DNA of 64,000 nt from Microcoleus vaginatus HSN003. Its GTDB lineage: Bacteria > Cyanobacteriota > Cyanobacteriia > Cyanobacteriales > Microcoleaceae. This document shows, piece by piece, positions 33,286 through 42,012 of the stretch (its first letter is position 1; each line of letters starts with the position of its first letter). The translations under genes and the position numbers were made by a program. A model generated the notes under the pieces. It searched no databases and was not told the DNA's origin. It worked only from the letters and a program-made list of their open reading frames with translations. The stretch spans positions 5,332,001 through 5,396,000 of the forward strand of contig NZ_CP031705.1 in the NCBI RefSeq assembly GCF_022701255.1. Reading direction: 5' to 3'.

Positions 33286-33549
33286 TTGATAGTGGCACGG
33301 GCGTCCCGCCTGTGCAGTTGAAGGTGGCACGGGCCTCCCGCCTGTGCAATGGATAGTGGCACGGGCGTCCCGCCTGTGCAGTTGATTGTGGCACGGGCCT
33401 CCCGCCTGTGAAATTGATAGTGGCACGGGCCTCCCACCTGTGCAGTTGATAGTGGCACGGGCGTCCCGCCTGTGCAATGGATAGTAGCACGGGCGTCCCG
33501 CCTGTGCAAGGGATAGTGGCACGGGCGTCCCGCCTGTGCAATTGAAGGT
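33286..33549. repeat. 32-bp hairpin repeat, 8 copies, between znuC and znuB
   Basis: The anchor GGCACGGG starts at 33294, 33326, 33358, 33390, 33422, 33454, 33486 and 33518 (period 32; the seventh is AGCACGGG). Each unit contains GCACGGGCGTCCCGCCTGTG, which folds into a 9-bp stem with one G-U. Units have no unique spacers, so it is not CRISPR. Open frames read through it on the minus strand are artefacts. Confidence 0.96.
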
Positions 33550-33581
33550 GGTTGAAAAAATCCTATTATTGACGTAATTAA

Positions 33582-34418
33582 ATGTTAAACCTACTAATTG
33601 AGCCGCTAAAATTCGAGTTCATGCGAAATGCGATCGCTGTCGGCGTTTTGCTAGGAATTCTCTGCGCCGTTGTCGGCTCCTACTTAATTGTACAGCAAAT
33701 GGGAATGATGGTTGACATGATAGCCCATTCAGTATTAGCAGGATTGCCGGTGGCTTTTTCTTTAGGTTTCAATATTTCGATCGGCGCGTTTATATCGGGA
33801 ATTATCAGCGCCGTAATTATGGCGTGGATTCAATCGCAATCGCGCCTTAAAATTGATGCAGTTATGGCATTAATCTTGTCTACATTTTTAGCAATTAGCG
33901 TGACGCTAATTAGCCTGTTGCGGACAACCAAATTAGACTTAGACGGGTTTTTGTTCGGGAATATCTTGTCAGTTGCACCTGCTGACGTGCAGCAGACTTT
34001 TGTCATTACTTTGATTATTTTGGCTACCGTTAAAATGTTTTATAAAGAACTGCTATTTTATACTTTTGACCCGCAGGGAGCGCAAGCGTGCGGTTTGCCT
34101 GTAAACTGGATTTATTTGGGGATGATTTCGGCGATTACGCTGACGATTGTTGCGAGTTTGCAAACTGTGGGGGCGCTGTTAGTAATTTCGCTATTAATCG
34201 GGCCGGGAATCACGGCGTATTTGTTGGTAAAAGAGCTACATTTAATGATGGGATTAGGAGCCGTTATTGGGATTATAGCTAGCGTGACGGGTATGTATCT
34301 CAGCTATTATTTGAATATGCCATCGGGTGCGGCAATTGTATTAGTTGTTTTTGGGTTATTTTTACTAGCTTTATTGTTCAGTCCCAGTCAAGGCATTTTG
34401 ACAAGAAAGAGAGGATAA
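33582..34418 (+). CDS. znuB: Zinc ABC transporter permease
   Basis: A 278-residue ABC-3 family permease with about eight to nine hydrophobic helices. Family motifs are GVLLGILCAVVGSYLIVQQM, MIAHSVLAGLPVAFSLG, TVGALLVISLLIGPGITAYL and the C-terminal SYYLNMPSGAAIVLV. It partners with ZnuC and ZnuA. The ATG at 33582 precedes a hydrophilic lead of about 15 residues. An intrinsic terminator follows nine bases after the stop, ending the unit. Confidence 0.94.
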   Translation: MLNLLIEPLKFEFMRNAIAVGVLLGILCAVVGSYLIVQQMGMMVDMIAHSVLAGLPVAFSLGFNISIGAFISGIISAVIMAWIQSQSRLKIDAVMALILSTFLAISVTLISLLRTTKLDLDGFLFGNILSVAPADVQQTFVITLIILATVKMFYKELLFYTFDPQGAQACGLPVNWIYLGMISAITLTIVASLQTVGALLVISLLIGPGITAYLLVKELHLMMGLGAVIGIIASVTGMYLSYYLNMPSGAAIVLVVFGLFLLALLFSPSQGILTRKRG

Positions 34419-34427
34419 CATTTCTGG

Positions 34428-34454
34428 ACGCACTCTATCTGTTGTGCGTTTTTT
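34428..34454 (+). terminator. Intrinsic terminator of znuCB
   Basis: ACGCAC (34428-34433), ten-base loop, GTGCGT (34444-34449), then TTTTT. Confidence 0.8.
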
Positions 34455-34481
34455 ACGCTTACTTACGCAAAAATTTTCCAG

Positions 34482-34724
34482 TAGGGAAACGGCAATGCCC
34501 ATAGGTGTCAACTTAAGATATAACCCATAGTCCGGCAAGGGTTGAAACCCCTGCCTCAAAGCTAAAGTCCTTTTAAGAGGACTGAAAAAAAGAATTTTCA
34601 ACTCATTAGTCCTCTTCAGAGGACTTTAGCTATTAGACAGGGAATTCATTCCCTGGCGGACTGACGGGCTGACTGGCTGACTTTTCGGTTTAAGTTGACA
34701 CCAATGGGCATTGCCGTGTCCCTA
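34482..34724. repeat. 243-bp nested inverted-repeat (MITE-like) element
   Basis: Outer arms TAGGGAAACGGCAATGCCCA (34482 on) and the inverse TGGGCATTGCCGTGTCCCTA (to 34724), followed inward by GGTGTCAACTTAAG / TTAAGTTGACACC. Inside, AGCTAAAGTCCTTTTAAGAG pairs with CTCTTCAGAGGACTTTAGCT. No coding capacity. The rest of the 347-bp gap shows nothing else. Confidence 0.85.
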
Positions 34725-34765
34725 CAAGGGCTACATATAGAGATTCTGCGTCCAGTACAGCTTAC

Positions 34766-35446
34766 TTACTTAGCTTGACAATAAGCTTCGTAAACACCGT
34801 CCAGCAGTAAGTTGATAGCAAAAGTTGCTTTCTCGGTGGCTAACAGCGCTTCCTGTTTTGCTTCTTCAGTTTGGCAAAGTTCTAACAGCGCTTCGCGAGT
34901 AGCTTGCGAGTGGAACTCGTCGGCTTTTTCGTGGACTTTAAAGAAAGACAAAGCAGCTTCGGAATCGATGCCGTAAAATTCCTTCAAACCAGCGATTTTG
35001 GTTGTAGAAACTTCTGGGATTTGCGCTTCGTAAGCGTAAAGGGCTGCTAAACCTTTGACGGGCGATTCGCTGCGCGCTAAGTCTTTGAGAATGCGAACGG
35101 ATTCGCTGGTTTTTTCTAAGTGTTCGTGATTGAGAACTGCATTTCTGTCTAAACCCAAACCTTCGGCAAATCGCAGCCACAGTTCGGGGTGATTAACAGT
35201 GCCTCTCTCTTCTTCTATCAGGTTTTCGAGGAGCATTTGACGAATTTTGATGTCGTCACAGGCGGCGTGCGTAGCGCTGACATAGGTGGGGAAGTTGTGG
35301 ACTTGCAGATAGTATTCTTTGGCGTACTCTTGCAGCATTGCGAGGTCGAGTTTACCTTCGTTCCACATTTGGTAGAACGGGTGTTTCAGCAGGTGGTTTT
35401 GGTCAAGAATCGTGTTGATTTGTTCGAGAAATTGCTGTTGAGTCAT
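34766..35446 (-). CDS. CADD-family protein (TenA/PqqC fold), putative folate/pABA metabolism
   Basis: A 226-residue all-helical heme-oxygenase-like fold. Motifs include HPFYQMWNEGKLDLAMLQEY, ENLIEEERGTVNHPELWLRF (Glu-x-x-x-x-x-x-His metal ligands), and FFKVHEKADEFH (second His pair). These match the CADD family: Chlamydia CADD is a di-metal enzyme needed for making p-aminobenzoate, and cyanobacterial homologues are annotated as putative folate-metabolism proteins. Metal dependence is consistent with, but not evidence for, its place in a metal-rich region. The gene is transcribed toward znuB; no operon partner. Confidence 0.85.
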   Translation of the reverse strand: MTQQQFLEQINTILDQNHLLKHPFYQMWNEGKLDLAMLQEYAKEYYLQVHNFPTYVSATHAACDDIKIRQMLLENLIEEERGTVNHPELWLRFAEGLGLDRNAVLNHEHLEKTSESVRILKDLARSESPVKGLAALYAYEAQIPEVSTTKIAGLKEFYGIDSEAALSFFKVHEKADEFHSQATREALLELCQTEEAKQEALLATEKATFAINLLLDGVYEAYCQAK

Positions 35447-35567
35447 AATGGTCGATCGCCTTTGAGGATAGTGCAGCCACTAAAATGGTATTGTAATCTA
35501 GCATTTTGTCAAGACCAAGTTTTCAATTTTTATGTTTTGGTCAAACAGGTGCGCCCATTATGCCAAC

Positions 35568-36656
35568 TTAGCGCCGCCCGAAGCCTGTGCCGCGCATAGA
35601 CTTTGACCAAACCAGCAATTCGCCACCGCATCCGCCAGCGGCGAGAAACTGGCCTTCGGGATGCCATGCGAGACAGGAAAAACCGCCCTCTGCACCTTCT
35701 AGAATTTGCAGCAATTGTTCTGCTTCCCCCCACAAACAAACTTGACCGTCTGCGGCGGCGGAAGCTAATAAAAATGTGCTAGGTTGAAAGGCGATCGCAT
35801 TTACCACATTTTCATGCACCTCTAACGCCCAAGAATCCCAACCGACTCTTTCATCAGCGTCTCTTTCCCAGACAGAAATACCTTGAGAACTCGAAGCAGC
35901 TAACAAAGGTGCACCCAAAGAATTAGTTTTATCCGACCAAGCTAACTCCCGAACCTTCCCCGGAAAACCCTGCATTACCCACGGTTCAAAATTTCCCCAT
36001 TCATTAACAATGAGAGTATTGTCCATATTGCCACAAGCTAAATATTCTCCTTGTGGCGACCAAGCAATTGCACCGGTTGCGGAGGGTACTGATAAAATTT
36101 CCGGGTCTTCGTCCCAGTCTTCGCCATGCCAAACTTTGACGCCTTGATAGCCGCTAACTGCCAGATATTGAACCATAGGATGCCATGCTAAATCGAGGAT
36201 AGATGATGACTCGAAATTCAGCGTTACTTCAACAACATTATCCTCAACATTCCATACCTGAACGTAGCGGCCCATACTGAAAGCTAACTGGTTGCAGTTG
36301 GGACTCCAAGCTAACTTATCAACCCAGACACGCTGGTTATCCAAATCAGCAATTAATTCCCCAGAATTAACCCGCCAAATTCGCACTTTTCCATCTTGTC
36401 CGCCAGCAGCTAGGAATTGACTGTCGCGGGAAAAAGACAAGCAATCGGCTGATTTACCCGTGGCAGTTTGTAGCCTTTGCAAGGACAATTCATTAACTGC
36501 CCCTACTTTCGCCAGCATCACTTCTCCCGCAGCGGAACAGACTGCTAAAGTTTTGCCGTCAGGCGACCAAGTAACAGCAGTTACGTAGTCAGACAGCATT
36601 TCTTTAGCGTGAAATTGCAGGGTTAGTTCAGTTTTATTTGTCTTTTTGTTACCCAT
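35568..36656 (-). CDS. WD40-repeat protein, downstream of a COG0523 GTPase
   Basis: A 362-residue beta-propeller of about seven WD40 blades (for example VTAVTWSPDGKTLAVCSAAG, DCLSFSRDSQFLAAGGQDGK, AIAWSPQGEYLACGNMDNTL, CLAWHPEGQFLAAGGCGGEL). It has no signal peptide or enzymatic motif; such propellers are protein-interaction platforms. It is the next gene downstream of the Zur-box-preceded COG0523 GTPase, on the same strand; only the 340-bp repeat array separates them. That suggests a link to zinc handling, possibly as a client or partner scaffold (inference). Confidence 0.9.
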   Translation of the reverse strand: MGNKKTNKTELTLQFHAKEMLSDYVTAVTWSPDGKTLAVCSAAGEVMLAKVGAVNELSLQRLQTATGKSADCLSFSRDSQFLAAGGQDGKVRIWRVNSGELIADLDNQRVWVDKLAWSPNCNQLAFSMGRYVQVWNVEDNVVEVTLNFESSSILDLAWHPMVQYLAVSGYQGVKVWHGEDWDEDPEILSVPSATGAIAWSPQGEYLACGNMDNTLIVNEWGNFEPWVMQGFPGKVRELAWSDKTNSLGAPLLAASSSQGISVWERDADERVGWDSWALEVHENVVNAIAFQPSTFLLASAAADGQVCLWGEAEQLLQILEGAEGGFSCLAWHPEGQFLAAGGCGGELLVWSKSMRGTGFGRR

Positions 36657-37001
36657 ATTTATTGAATCTGAGATGTTGCACTCTTCTTAAGAACGGGCAA
36701 GATGCCCGTTCCACAAGAGATGAATTTTCTTCTTGTGGAACAGGCATCTTGCCTGTTCCATTCCACAAGAAATGAATTTTATTCCTGTGGAACAGGCATC
36801 TTGCCTGTTCCATTCCACAAGAAATGAATTTTATTCCTGTGGAACAGGCATCTTGCCTGTTCAGTTCCACAAGAAATGAATTGTCTTCTTGTGGAACAGG
36901 CATCTTGCCTGTTCAGTTCCACAAGAAATGAATTGTCTTCTTGTGGAACAGGCATCTTGCCTGTTCCTAAAAAGCTTATTAAAAATGCTTCAATATGTCA
37001 G
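36657..37001. repeat. 52-bp tandem repeat, 5 copies, inside the COG0523-WD40 gap
   Basis: GGAACAGGCATCTTGCCTGT begins at 36737, 36789, 36841, 36893 and 36945, exactly 52 bases apart, separated by CCACAAGAAATGAATTTTAT-type linkers. The array starts three bases from the WD40 start codon and ends at the GTPase stop, so it occupies the entire intercistronic space and the WD40 ribosome-binding region. Confidence 0.96.
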
Positions 37002-37973
37002 TTAAACCAGACATTTCCGAAAATCCTCTCGCAATTGATTTTCGTTTAAGTCGCGACCAATGAATACGAGTTCATTTTTCGGAGTTTCTGTAGCGTGCCA
37101 AGGCCGATCAGGTCTGCCATCAAATAGCATATGTACTCCTTGAAAAACAAATCTCTTGTTTTCTCCGGCCATATTCAAAATGCCTTTTGTGCGAAAAATA
37201 TTCGTGCCTTGAGTTCGCAACAATTCGCCGATCCAATCGCTAAATTTGTTGCCATCAATAGCACCGGCTTCGACTATTGCTACGGAAGTTACTGTTTCGT
37301 CGTGTTCGTGAGTGTGTTCGCCCAAAAAGTCGGGTTCGATTTCTAATGCCCGGTTCAAATCAAATGCTTTAACGCCCAACAAAGCATCCATTGCTAATTC
37401 AGCGTTGCGGGTGCGGTGAATTTTTGCCATTGCATTCATTGCACGAATTCGCTTTTCTAATTCTGCCAATTCTTCGTCACTCACTAAATCAGTTTTGTTG
37501 AGTAAAACTACATCAGCGAAAGCAATTTGTTCTTGAGCTTCGTCTGCGTCCCAGTGCTGCCAGATGTGCTTGGCATCGACTACCGTGACAACTGCATCTA
37601 GCAGTAATGTGTCCCGCATATCTTCGTCTACAAAAAATGTCTGAATTACGGGCGCGGGGTCGGCTAAACCTGTGGTTTCGATAACTATGTGGTCGAATTT
37701 GTCGCGCCGCTTCATTAAGTTACCGATAATCCGAATTAAATCACCTCGGACTGTACAGCAAATGCAGCCGTTGTTCATCTCAAAAATTTCTTCGTCAGCA
37801 TCAATTATCAGTTGGTTGTCGATGCCTACTTCGCCAAATTCGTTGACGATGACTGCAACTTTTTTGCCATGTTCCTGTGTTAAAATGCGGTTCAGTAGCG
37901 TAGTTTTGCCTGCACCCAGATAGCCTGTGAGAACAGTAACAGGTACTGATTCGATCGCCCCAGCAGTCACCAT
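37002..37973 (-). CDS. COG0523 (CobW/YciC-type) metal-chaperone GTPase, zinc-regulon type
   Basis: A 323-residue G3E GTPase. Walker A GYLGAGKTT, the metal-binding GCICC motif (CxCC), ETTGLADP, and NKTD are all present. A His-rich linker HTHEHDE precedes the C-terminal CobW_C domain. COG0523 proteins insert or deliver metals; those under Zur help cells survive zinc shortage. A 13/14 match to the Zur box lies 24 bases upstream of the start. It shares a strand with the WD40 gene. Distinct from the B12-linked cobW gene that follows upstream. Confidence 0.9.
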   Translation of the reverse strand: MVTAGAIESVPVTVLTGYLGAGKTTLLNRILTQEHGKKVAVIVNEFGEVGIDNQLIIDADEEIFEMNNGCICCTVRGDLIRIIGNLMKRRDKFDHIVIETTGLADPAPVIQTFFVDEDMRDTLLLDAVVTVVDAKHIWQHWDADEAQEQIAFADVVLLNKTDLVSDEELAELEKRIRAMNAMAKIHRTRNAELAMDALLGVKAFDLNRALEIEPDFLGEHTHEHDETVTSVAIVEAGAIDGNKFSDWIGELLRTQGTNIFRTKGILNMAGENKRFVFQGVHMLFDGRPDRPWHATETPKNELVFIGRDLNENQLREDFRKCLV

Positions 37974-37996
37974 ACTTGACCTCGATTATTGTACAA

Positions 37997-38011
37997 TGAT
38001 AACCATTATCG
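37997..38011 (-). promoter_or_regulatory. Zur box upstream of the COG0523 GTPase
   Basis: TGATAACCATTATCG compared with the cyanobacterial Zur consensus TGATAATNATTATCA: two mismatches only. It ends 24 bases before the start codon, where a repressor would block transcription. Confidence 0.72.
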
Positions 38012-38155
38012 CTATTCTACACCAGACCTGCTGGCACCGCCCACAATATTAAAGAATGTTAATAAATTGTTCGTGAGAGCTTGTCGGGGCGAGTTTGACC
38101 AATAATATTTGCTGCAATTCCAAATATCGATCAACCCGTCCCTATCAGATGACAA

Positions 38156-39190
38156 TTAGTTGTTAATCATAGCTGCAATTCGATCGCGCTCTAACTCTCT
38201 ACCGATCAGCACTAATTTGGTTTGGCGGAGCTCGGAAGGTTGCCAAGGGCGATCGTAAAAATATTCTATCCGCGAACCCACACCTTGTAACACCATCCTC
38301 ATCGGTTTCTTGGGAACCGCTACAAACCCTTTAATCCGATAGATTTCCTCCTGCTGCATCAAGGATTGCAGTTTTTTCACCAATGCTTCAGGTTCAAACT
38401 CGCGATCGGCAATAAAGAAAGTCGAGTTAATATCATCATCATGTTCATGTTCCTCCCCAGTATCGTGGTGACTCGGGCGAGACTCCAAATCATCCTCAAC
38501 CGCCGCATTAAATCCCATGAGCACATCAGGGTTAATTTCGCCACCTTTGCAGGGCACAATTTTCACACTCGGACGCAACTCTTGCTGCAACCAGCTTTGG
38601 ACTTTCTGGTGAGTTTCGGCATCTACGCGATCGACCTTCGTTAAAAGTACCATATCGGCACAGGCTAACTGGTCTTCAAACAATTCCTCGATCGGAGTTT
38701 CGTGATCCAAACTATCATCAGCCTGTCGCTGTGCCATCAAAGCATCGATATCACCGACAAAAGAACCGCTAGCAATAGCTTCGCAATCGACAACAGCAAC
38801 CACACCGTCTACAGTAGCACCCGTGCGAATTTCCGGCCAGCGAAAAGCTTGAATCAAAGGTTTAGGAAGTGCGAGGCCAGAAGTCTCTATTACAATACAA
38901 TCAATTTGTTCTCTACGCTTCAACAATTCCTGCATAGTCGGCAAGAATTCCTCTTGAACAGTGCAGCAAAGACAACCATTGGTTAGTTCAACAATATTGC
39001 TGCTGACATTTTCTTCTTCGTCACAAACTTGACAATCGCGCAGCAGTTCTCCGTCAATTCCAATTTCGCCAAATTCGTTAACCAGAACAGCAATGCGGCG
39101 ACCTTGATTATTTTGCAATAAGTGGCGAATTAAGGTAGTTTTGCCGCTACCAAGAAAACCAGTGATGACAGTAACAGGAATTTTGTGCAT
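38156..39190 (-). CDS. cobW: Cobalamin-associated GTPase CobW
   Basis: A 344-residue G3E GTPase whose sequence follows CobW proper: PVTVITGFLGSGKTTLIRHL, VNEFGEIGIDGELLRDC, GCLCC (metal site), ETSGLALPKPL, LLTKVD. It also has a His/Asp-rich loop (HHDTGEEHEHDDD) and a CobW_C domain with WQPSELRQTKLVLIGREL. CobW is thought to deliver cobalt to the aerobic chelatase. It lies downstream of a cobalamin riboswitch and the DUF1636 gene on the same strand, 366 bases away, with repeats between, so the riboswitch could govern both. Confidence 0.9.
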   Translation of the reverse strand: MHKIPVTVITGFLGSGKTTLIRHLLQNNQGRRIAVLVNEFGEIGIDGELLRDCQVCDEEENVSSNIVELTNGCLCCTVQEEFLPTMQELLKRREQIDCIVIETSGLALPKPLIQAFRWPEIRTGATVDGVVAVVDCEAIASGSFVGDIDALMAQRQADDSLDHETPIEELFEDQLACADMVLLTKVDRVDAETHQKVQSWLQQELRPSVKIVPCKGGEINPDVLMGFNAAVEDDLESRPSHHDTGEEHEHDDDINSTFFIADREFEPEALVKKLQSLMQQEEIYRIKGFVAVPKKPMRMVLQGVGSRIEYFYDRPWQPSELRQTKLVLIGRELERDRIAAMINN

Positions 39191-39221
39191 TGATAATGTT
39201 GTGCTTATTTGGTGATGGGAT

Positions 39222-39550
39222 ATCTCGTTCCCAGGCTCTGCCTGGGAATACTTATCTAGAGGCTCTGCCTCGCTGGAATAAAAGAGCGCTTTTAATACGA
39301 GCCTCTGGCTGGGTATGCGTTACCAGGAAGAGATAGTAGGTGACAACTTAAGACTGAAGCCTACAATAAAAGTCGCTTTTCGGCGAAGTCTAGATCCCCC
39401 TAAATCCCCCTAAAGAAGGGGGACTTTGAGAACATTTCTTGTCCCCCCCTTATTAATGGGGGTTAGGGGGGATCTAGATTTCGATAAAAACAAGAGAGAC
39501 TGTCGGTTTGACGTTAAGTTGTCACCACTGGGCAGATCCTAGGAACGAGA
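39222..39550. repeat. Nested inverted-repeat block between the DUF1636 gene and cobW
   Basis: Outer CTCGTTCCCAGGCTCTGCC (39222 on) has an imperfect inverse GGGCAGATCCTAGGAACGAG (to 39550). Next shell: GGTGACAACTTAAG / TTAAGTTGTCACC. Inner shell: CTAGATCCCCCTAAATCCCC and TAGGGGGGATCTAG around an AAGAAGGGGGACTTTGAG hairpin. This resembles the 34.5-kb and 31.2-kb elements stacked together. No gene in this 366-bp gap. Confidence 0.8.
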
Positions 39551-39556
39551 AAAACT

Positions 39557-39967
39557 CTAATTAGGAAGTGGTGGAATCTTTGCTAAAACGCCTTTTTTCA
39601 GAACTTCAGGACGCTCAGACCAAGGCAACAAACCGTCTGGTTTAGCATAGTATTGACCCGCACATTCGAGTACAGCTTCCGCAGTTTTTGACTCATTGGC
39701 TGGTAAATCGCCAAACAGATAAGTGTACTTTCCAACAGCAGCAAAAGACACCGCACAAGAGTGACTGCAAGCACTCATGCACTCCACTTCTTGAATCTCA
39801 AATTTATCAGAAAACTCCCAATCTTGAGCAAGTTGCGATAAGTCTTCCATAAATTGTTGACCGCCGCTTTTGCCTTCTCGCTTGCCGTTTTTCCAAACAC
39901 TAGCGCAAGCAGTGCAAACAAACAGACTGTGCTTTGTGCGTACAGCCGCATTAATTCCATCCATCAT
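39557..39967 (-). CDS. DUF1636 protein (ferredoxin-like, B12-associated)
   Basis: A 136-residue protein with a thioredoxin-like ferredoxin pattern: LFVCTACASVWK, then VECMSACSHSCAVSFAA and a C-terminal CAGQYYA. The Cys spacing fits a [2Fe-2S] or metal-binding protein of DUF1636, a family repeatedly found in cobalamin gene sets. The ATG at 39967 has GAGG five bases upstream; an ATG at 40015 is inside the riboswitch tail and is rejected. First gene after the cobalamin riboswitch, so expression should fall when B12 is plentiful. Confidence 0.85.
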   Translation of the reverse strand: MMDGINAAVRTKHSLFVCTACASVWKNGKREGKSGGQQFMEDLSQLAQDWEFSDKFEIQEVECMSACSHSCAVSFAAVGKYTYLFGDLPANESKTAEAVLECAGQYYAKPDGLLPWSERPEVLKKGVLAKIPPLPN

Positions 39968-40006
39968 CCGTACCTCGCAGATGCGTTCAAAAGTGAGTGA
40001 GATATC

Positions 40007-40128
<122 letters not shown>

Positions 40129-40141
40129 TCACATCATACCT

Positions 40142-40265
40142 CATATGTTGCACCATTCCCAATTAGCCTTTTCTGAACAGGCTTTCCGGCCTGTTCCACA
40201 AGAAAATTTATCTTTTGTGGAACAGGCCGGAAAGCCTGTTGCTGACAATGGTGCAACATCTCAGG
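40142..40265. repeat. Palindromic element, GCACCATTCCC type
   Basis: ATGTTGCACCATTCCCAATT ... GAACAGGCTTTCCGGCCTGT ... inverse ... GACAATGGTGCAACATCTCA. Perfectly placed long palindrome between the riboswitch 5' side and the clpX terminator. Here the central hairpin reads CTTTCCGG and not CAAGATG, showing that the loop sequence varies between copies. Confidence 0.85.
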
Positions 40266-40324
40266 TCATACCGCACTTGCCACCAATCGATTTTAGATTT
40301 TAAATTTTAGATTTCAGATTGGAG

Positions 40325-40369
40325 AAAACGACCCCAGGGATAAATCTGGGGGCTGGTTTAGTCGTTTTT
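40325..40369. terminator. Bidirectional terminator downstream of clpX
   Basis: AAAACGAC / GTCGTTTT outer arms with an inner CCCCAG / CTGGGG stem, T-runs on both strands. Located 34 bases after the clpX stop. Confidence 0.8.
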
Positions 40370-40402
40370 AGGGTGCGCTATCGGCAGTTTACAGATTACC
40401 AA

Positions 40403-41785
40403 TTATGCAGTTTCGTGCTGTTTGTGCCAAGCGGGATGCCACAGCAATTCCGCAGTCGATCGCTTCTCCACCATTTCAGGAGTAATCATACAGTGGGCCA
40501 CATCCTTACGAGAAGGCAACTCGTACATCACATCGAGCATTAACTCCTCTAAAATGCTGCGGAGAGCTCTCGCGCCTGTTTTACGACGATAGGCTTCCTG
40601 GGCGATCGCCCGTAGCGCTTCCGGCTGGAATTCCAATTCCACGCTGTCCATCTTCAACAGCTTTTGATACTGCTTCACCAGCGCATTCCGGGGCTCGGTC
40701 AATATCTGCATCAAAGCTGCTTCATCCAGTGGCGAAATCACCGTTACCACCGGTATCCGCCCGACAAACTCAGGAATCAAACCAAACTTGACTAAATCGT
40801 CCGGCTGTACCTGTTGCAAAATATCAGCGGCCCGCTTGTCTTTCGCCGGCAAAGTCGAGTTGCTGTCGCTTTCTGTTGGCTGAATAAAGCCCAAGGATTT
40901 TTTACCCATACGCTGTTCAACTATTTTTTCCAAACCGACAAAAGCACCGCCACAAATAAATAGAATTTTGCTCGTGTCAACTTGAATAAAATCTTGGTAA
41001 GGATGTTTGCGGCCGCCTTGCGGGGGAACGTTAACCACGGTTCCTTCCAACATTTTTAGCAGCGCTTGCTGCACTCCTTCTCCCGATACATCTCTAGTGA
41101 TCGAAGTGTTTTCGCTTTTGCGAGCAATCTTGTCAATTTCATCAATATAAATAATGCCCCGCTGCGCCGATTCCACATCAAAATCGGACATTTGCAACAG
41201 CCTCAACAAGATATTTTCTACATCGTCGCCGACATATCCAGCTTCTGTCAGTGTCGTCGCATCCGCCACCGCAAACGGAACTTCGAGCATTTGCGCCAAA
41301 CTTTGCGCTAACAAAGTTTTGCCACAACCTGTGGGGCCAACTAGCAGGATGTTGGATTTTTGCAGTTCCACATCGCTGTCGGCGGAAGACTTGTCGTTAT
41401 CTTTAGCTTGGTCAACGCTCAAGCGCTTGTAGTGGTTGTAAACTGCTACAGAAAGGACTTTTTTTGCTGAATTCTGGCCGATGACGTGGTTGTCTAAATG
41501 CTGCTTAATCTCTGTTGGTTTCGGAATTTGAGCTAAAACAATTTTCGATTTATTCGATCGACCTGGACGCCGCGTTCCTTGTCCCTGAGACTCTCGCACC
41601 TCTGATTGGGGAATCTGTTGACCAATTGTTTTACTGGAGTCAAAGAACTCCTCCTCTAAAATTTCATTGCACAGTTCCACGCATTCATCGCAAATGTAGA
41701 CGCCGGGCCCAGCTATTAACTTGCGGACGTACTCTTGCGACTTACCGCAAAAGGAGCATCTGAGATGGGAGTCATATTTTGACAT
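40403..41785 (-). CDS. clpX: ATP-dependent Clp protease ATPase subunit ClpX
   Basis: A 460-residue AAA+ unfoldase feeding ClpP. Zinc-binding domain at residues 8-45 (RCSFCGKSQEYVRKLIAGPG, CDECVELCNEIL). The AAA+ core has Walker A GPTGCGKT, Walker B IIYIDEIDKI, pore loop GYVGDDVE, arginine-finger region LIPEFVGRIPV and sensor 2 GARALRSI. All elements are intact. A Gln/Gly/Arg linker (SEVRESQGQGTRRPGRSNKS) is longer than in E. coli. Unlike the usual tig-clpP-clpX order, clpP and tig are not adjacent; the upstream gene is cynS. Confidence 0.97.
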   Translation of the reverse strand: MSKYDSHLRCSFCGKSQEYVRKLIAGPGVYICDECVELCNEILEEEFFDSSKTIGQQIPQSEVRESQGQGTRRPGRSNKSKIVLAQIPKPTEIKQHLDNHVIGQNSAKKVLSVAVYNHYKRLSVDQAKDNDKSSADSDVELQKSNILLVGPTGCGKTLLAQSLAQMLEVPFAVADATTLTEAGYVGDDVENILLRLLQMSDFDVESAQRGIIYIDEIDKIARKSENTSITRDVSGEGVQQALLKMLEGTVVNVPPQGGRKHPYQDFIQVDTSKILFICGGAFVGLEKIVEQRMGKKSLGFIQPTESDSNSTLPAKDKRAADILQQVQPDDLVKFGLIPEFVGRIPVVTVISPLDEAALMQILTEPRNALVKQYQKLLKMDSVELEFQPEALRAIAQEAYRRKTGARALRSILEELMLDVMYELPSRKDVAHCMITPEMVEKRSTAELLWHPAWHKQHETA

Positions 41786-42012
41786 ATTTGCCTCTTAATT
41801 TACGGTTGCGGTTGCTTGTTTTGACTGGGGAAGTTGCCGCGGGAGCGACCTTAGCTTTGCCCTAGAAGGGTTTCCCGATCCGACACCCAAGCCAGTCAAG
41901 CTTCGCGATCTCTATTTCTAAGTTAACACTTTTGAGGCTTTATTCATTAGTCATGAGTGATTCGAGCCAAGTTGAATTTTTAATTTTCACGGGAAAGTAA
42001 AGTGGCACGGGC

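Noticed and set aside
33203..33541. Open frames of 80-112 codons on the minus strand with HRRDARATI-like repeats
   Set aside because: They are read-through of the 32-bp tandem repeat in three frames; no start signal and no family.
33286..33549. Possible CRISPR array (regular 32-bp spacing)
   Set aside because: The whole 32-bp unit is repeated; there are no unique spacers.
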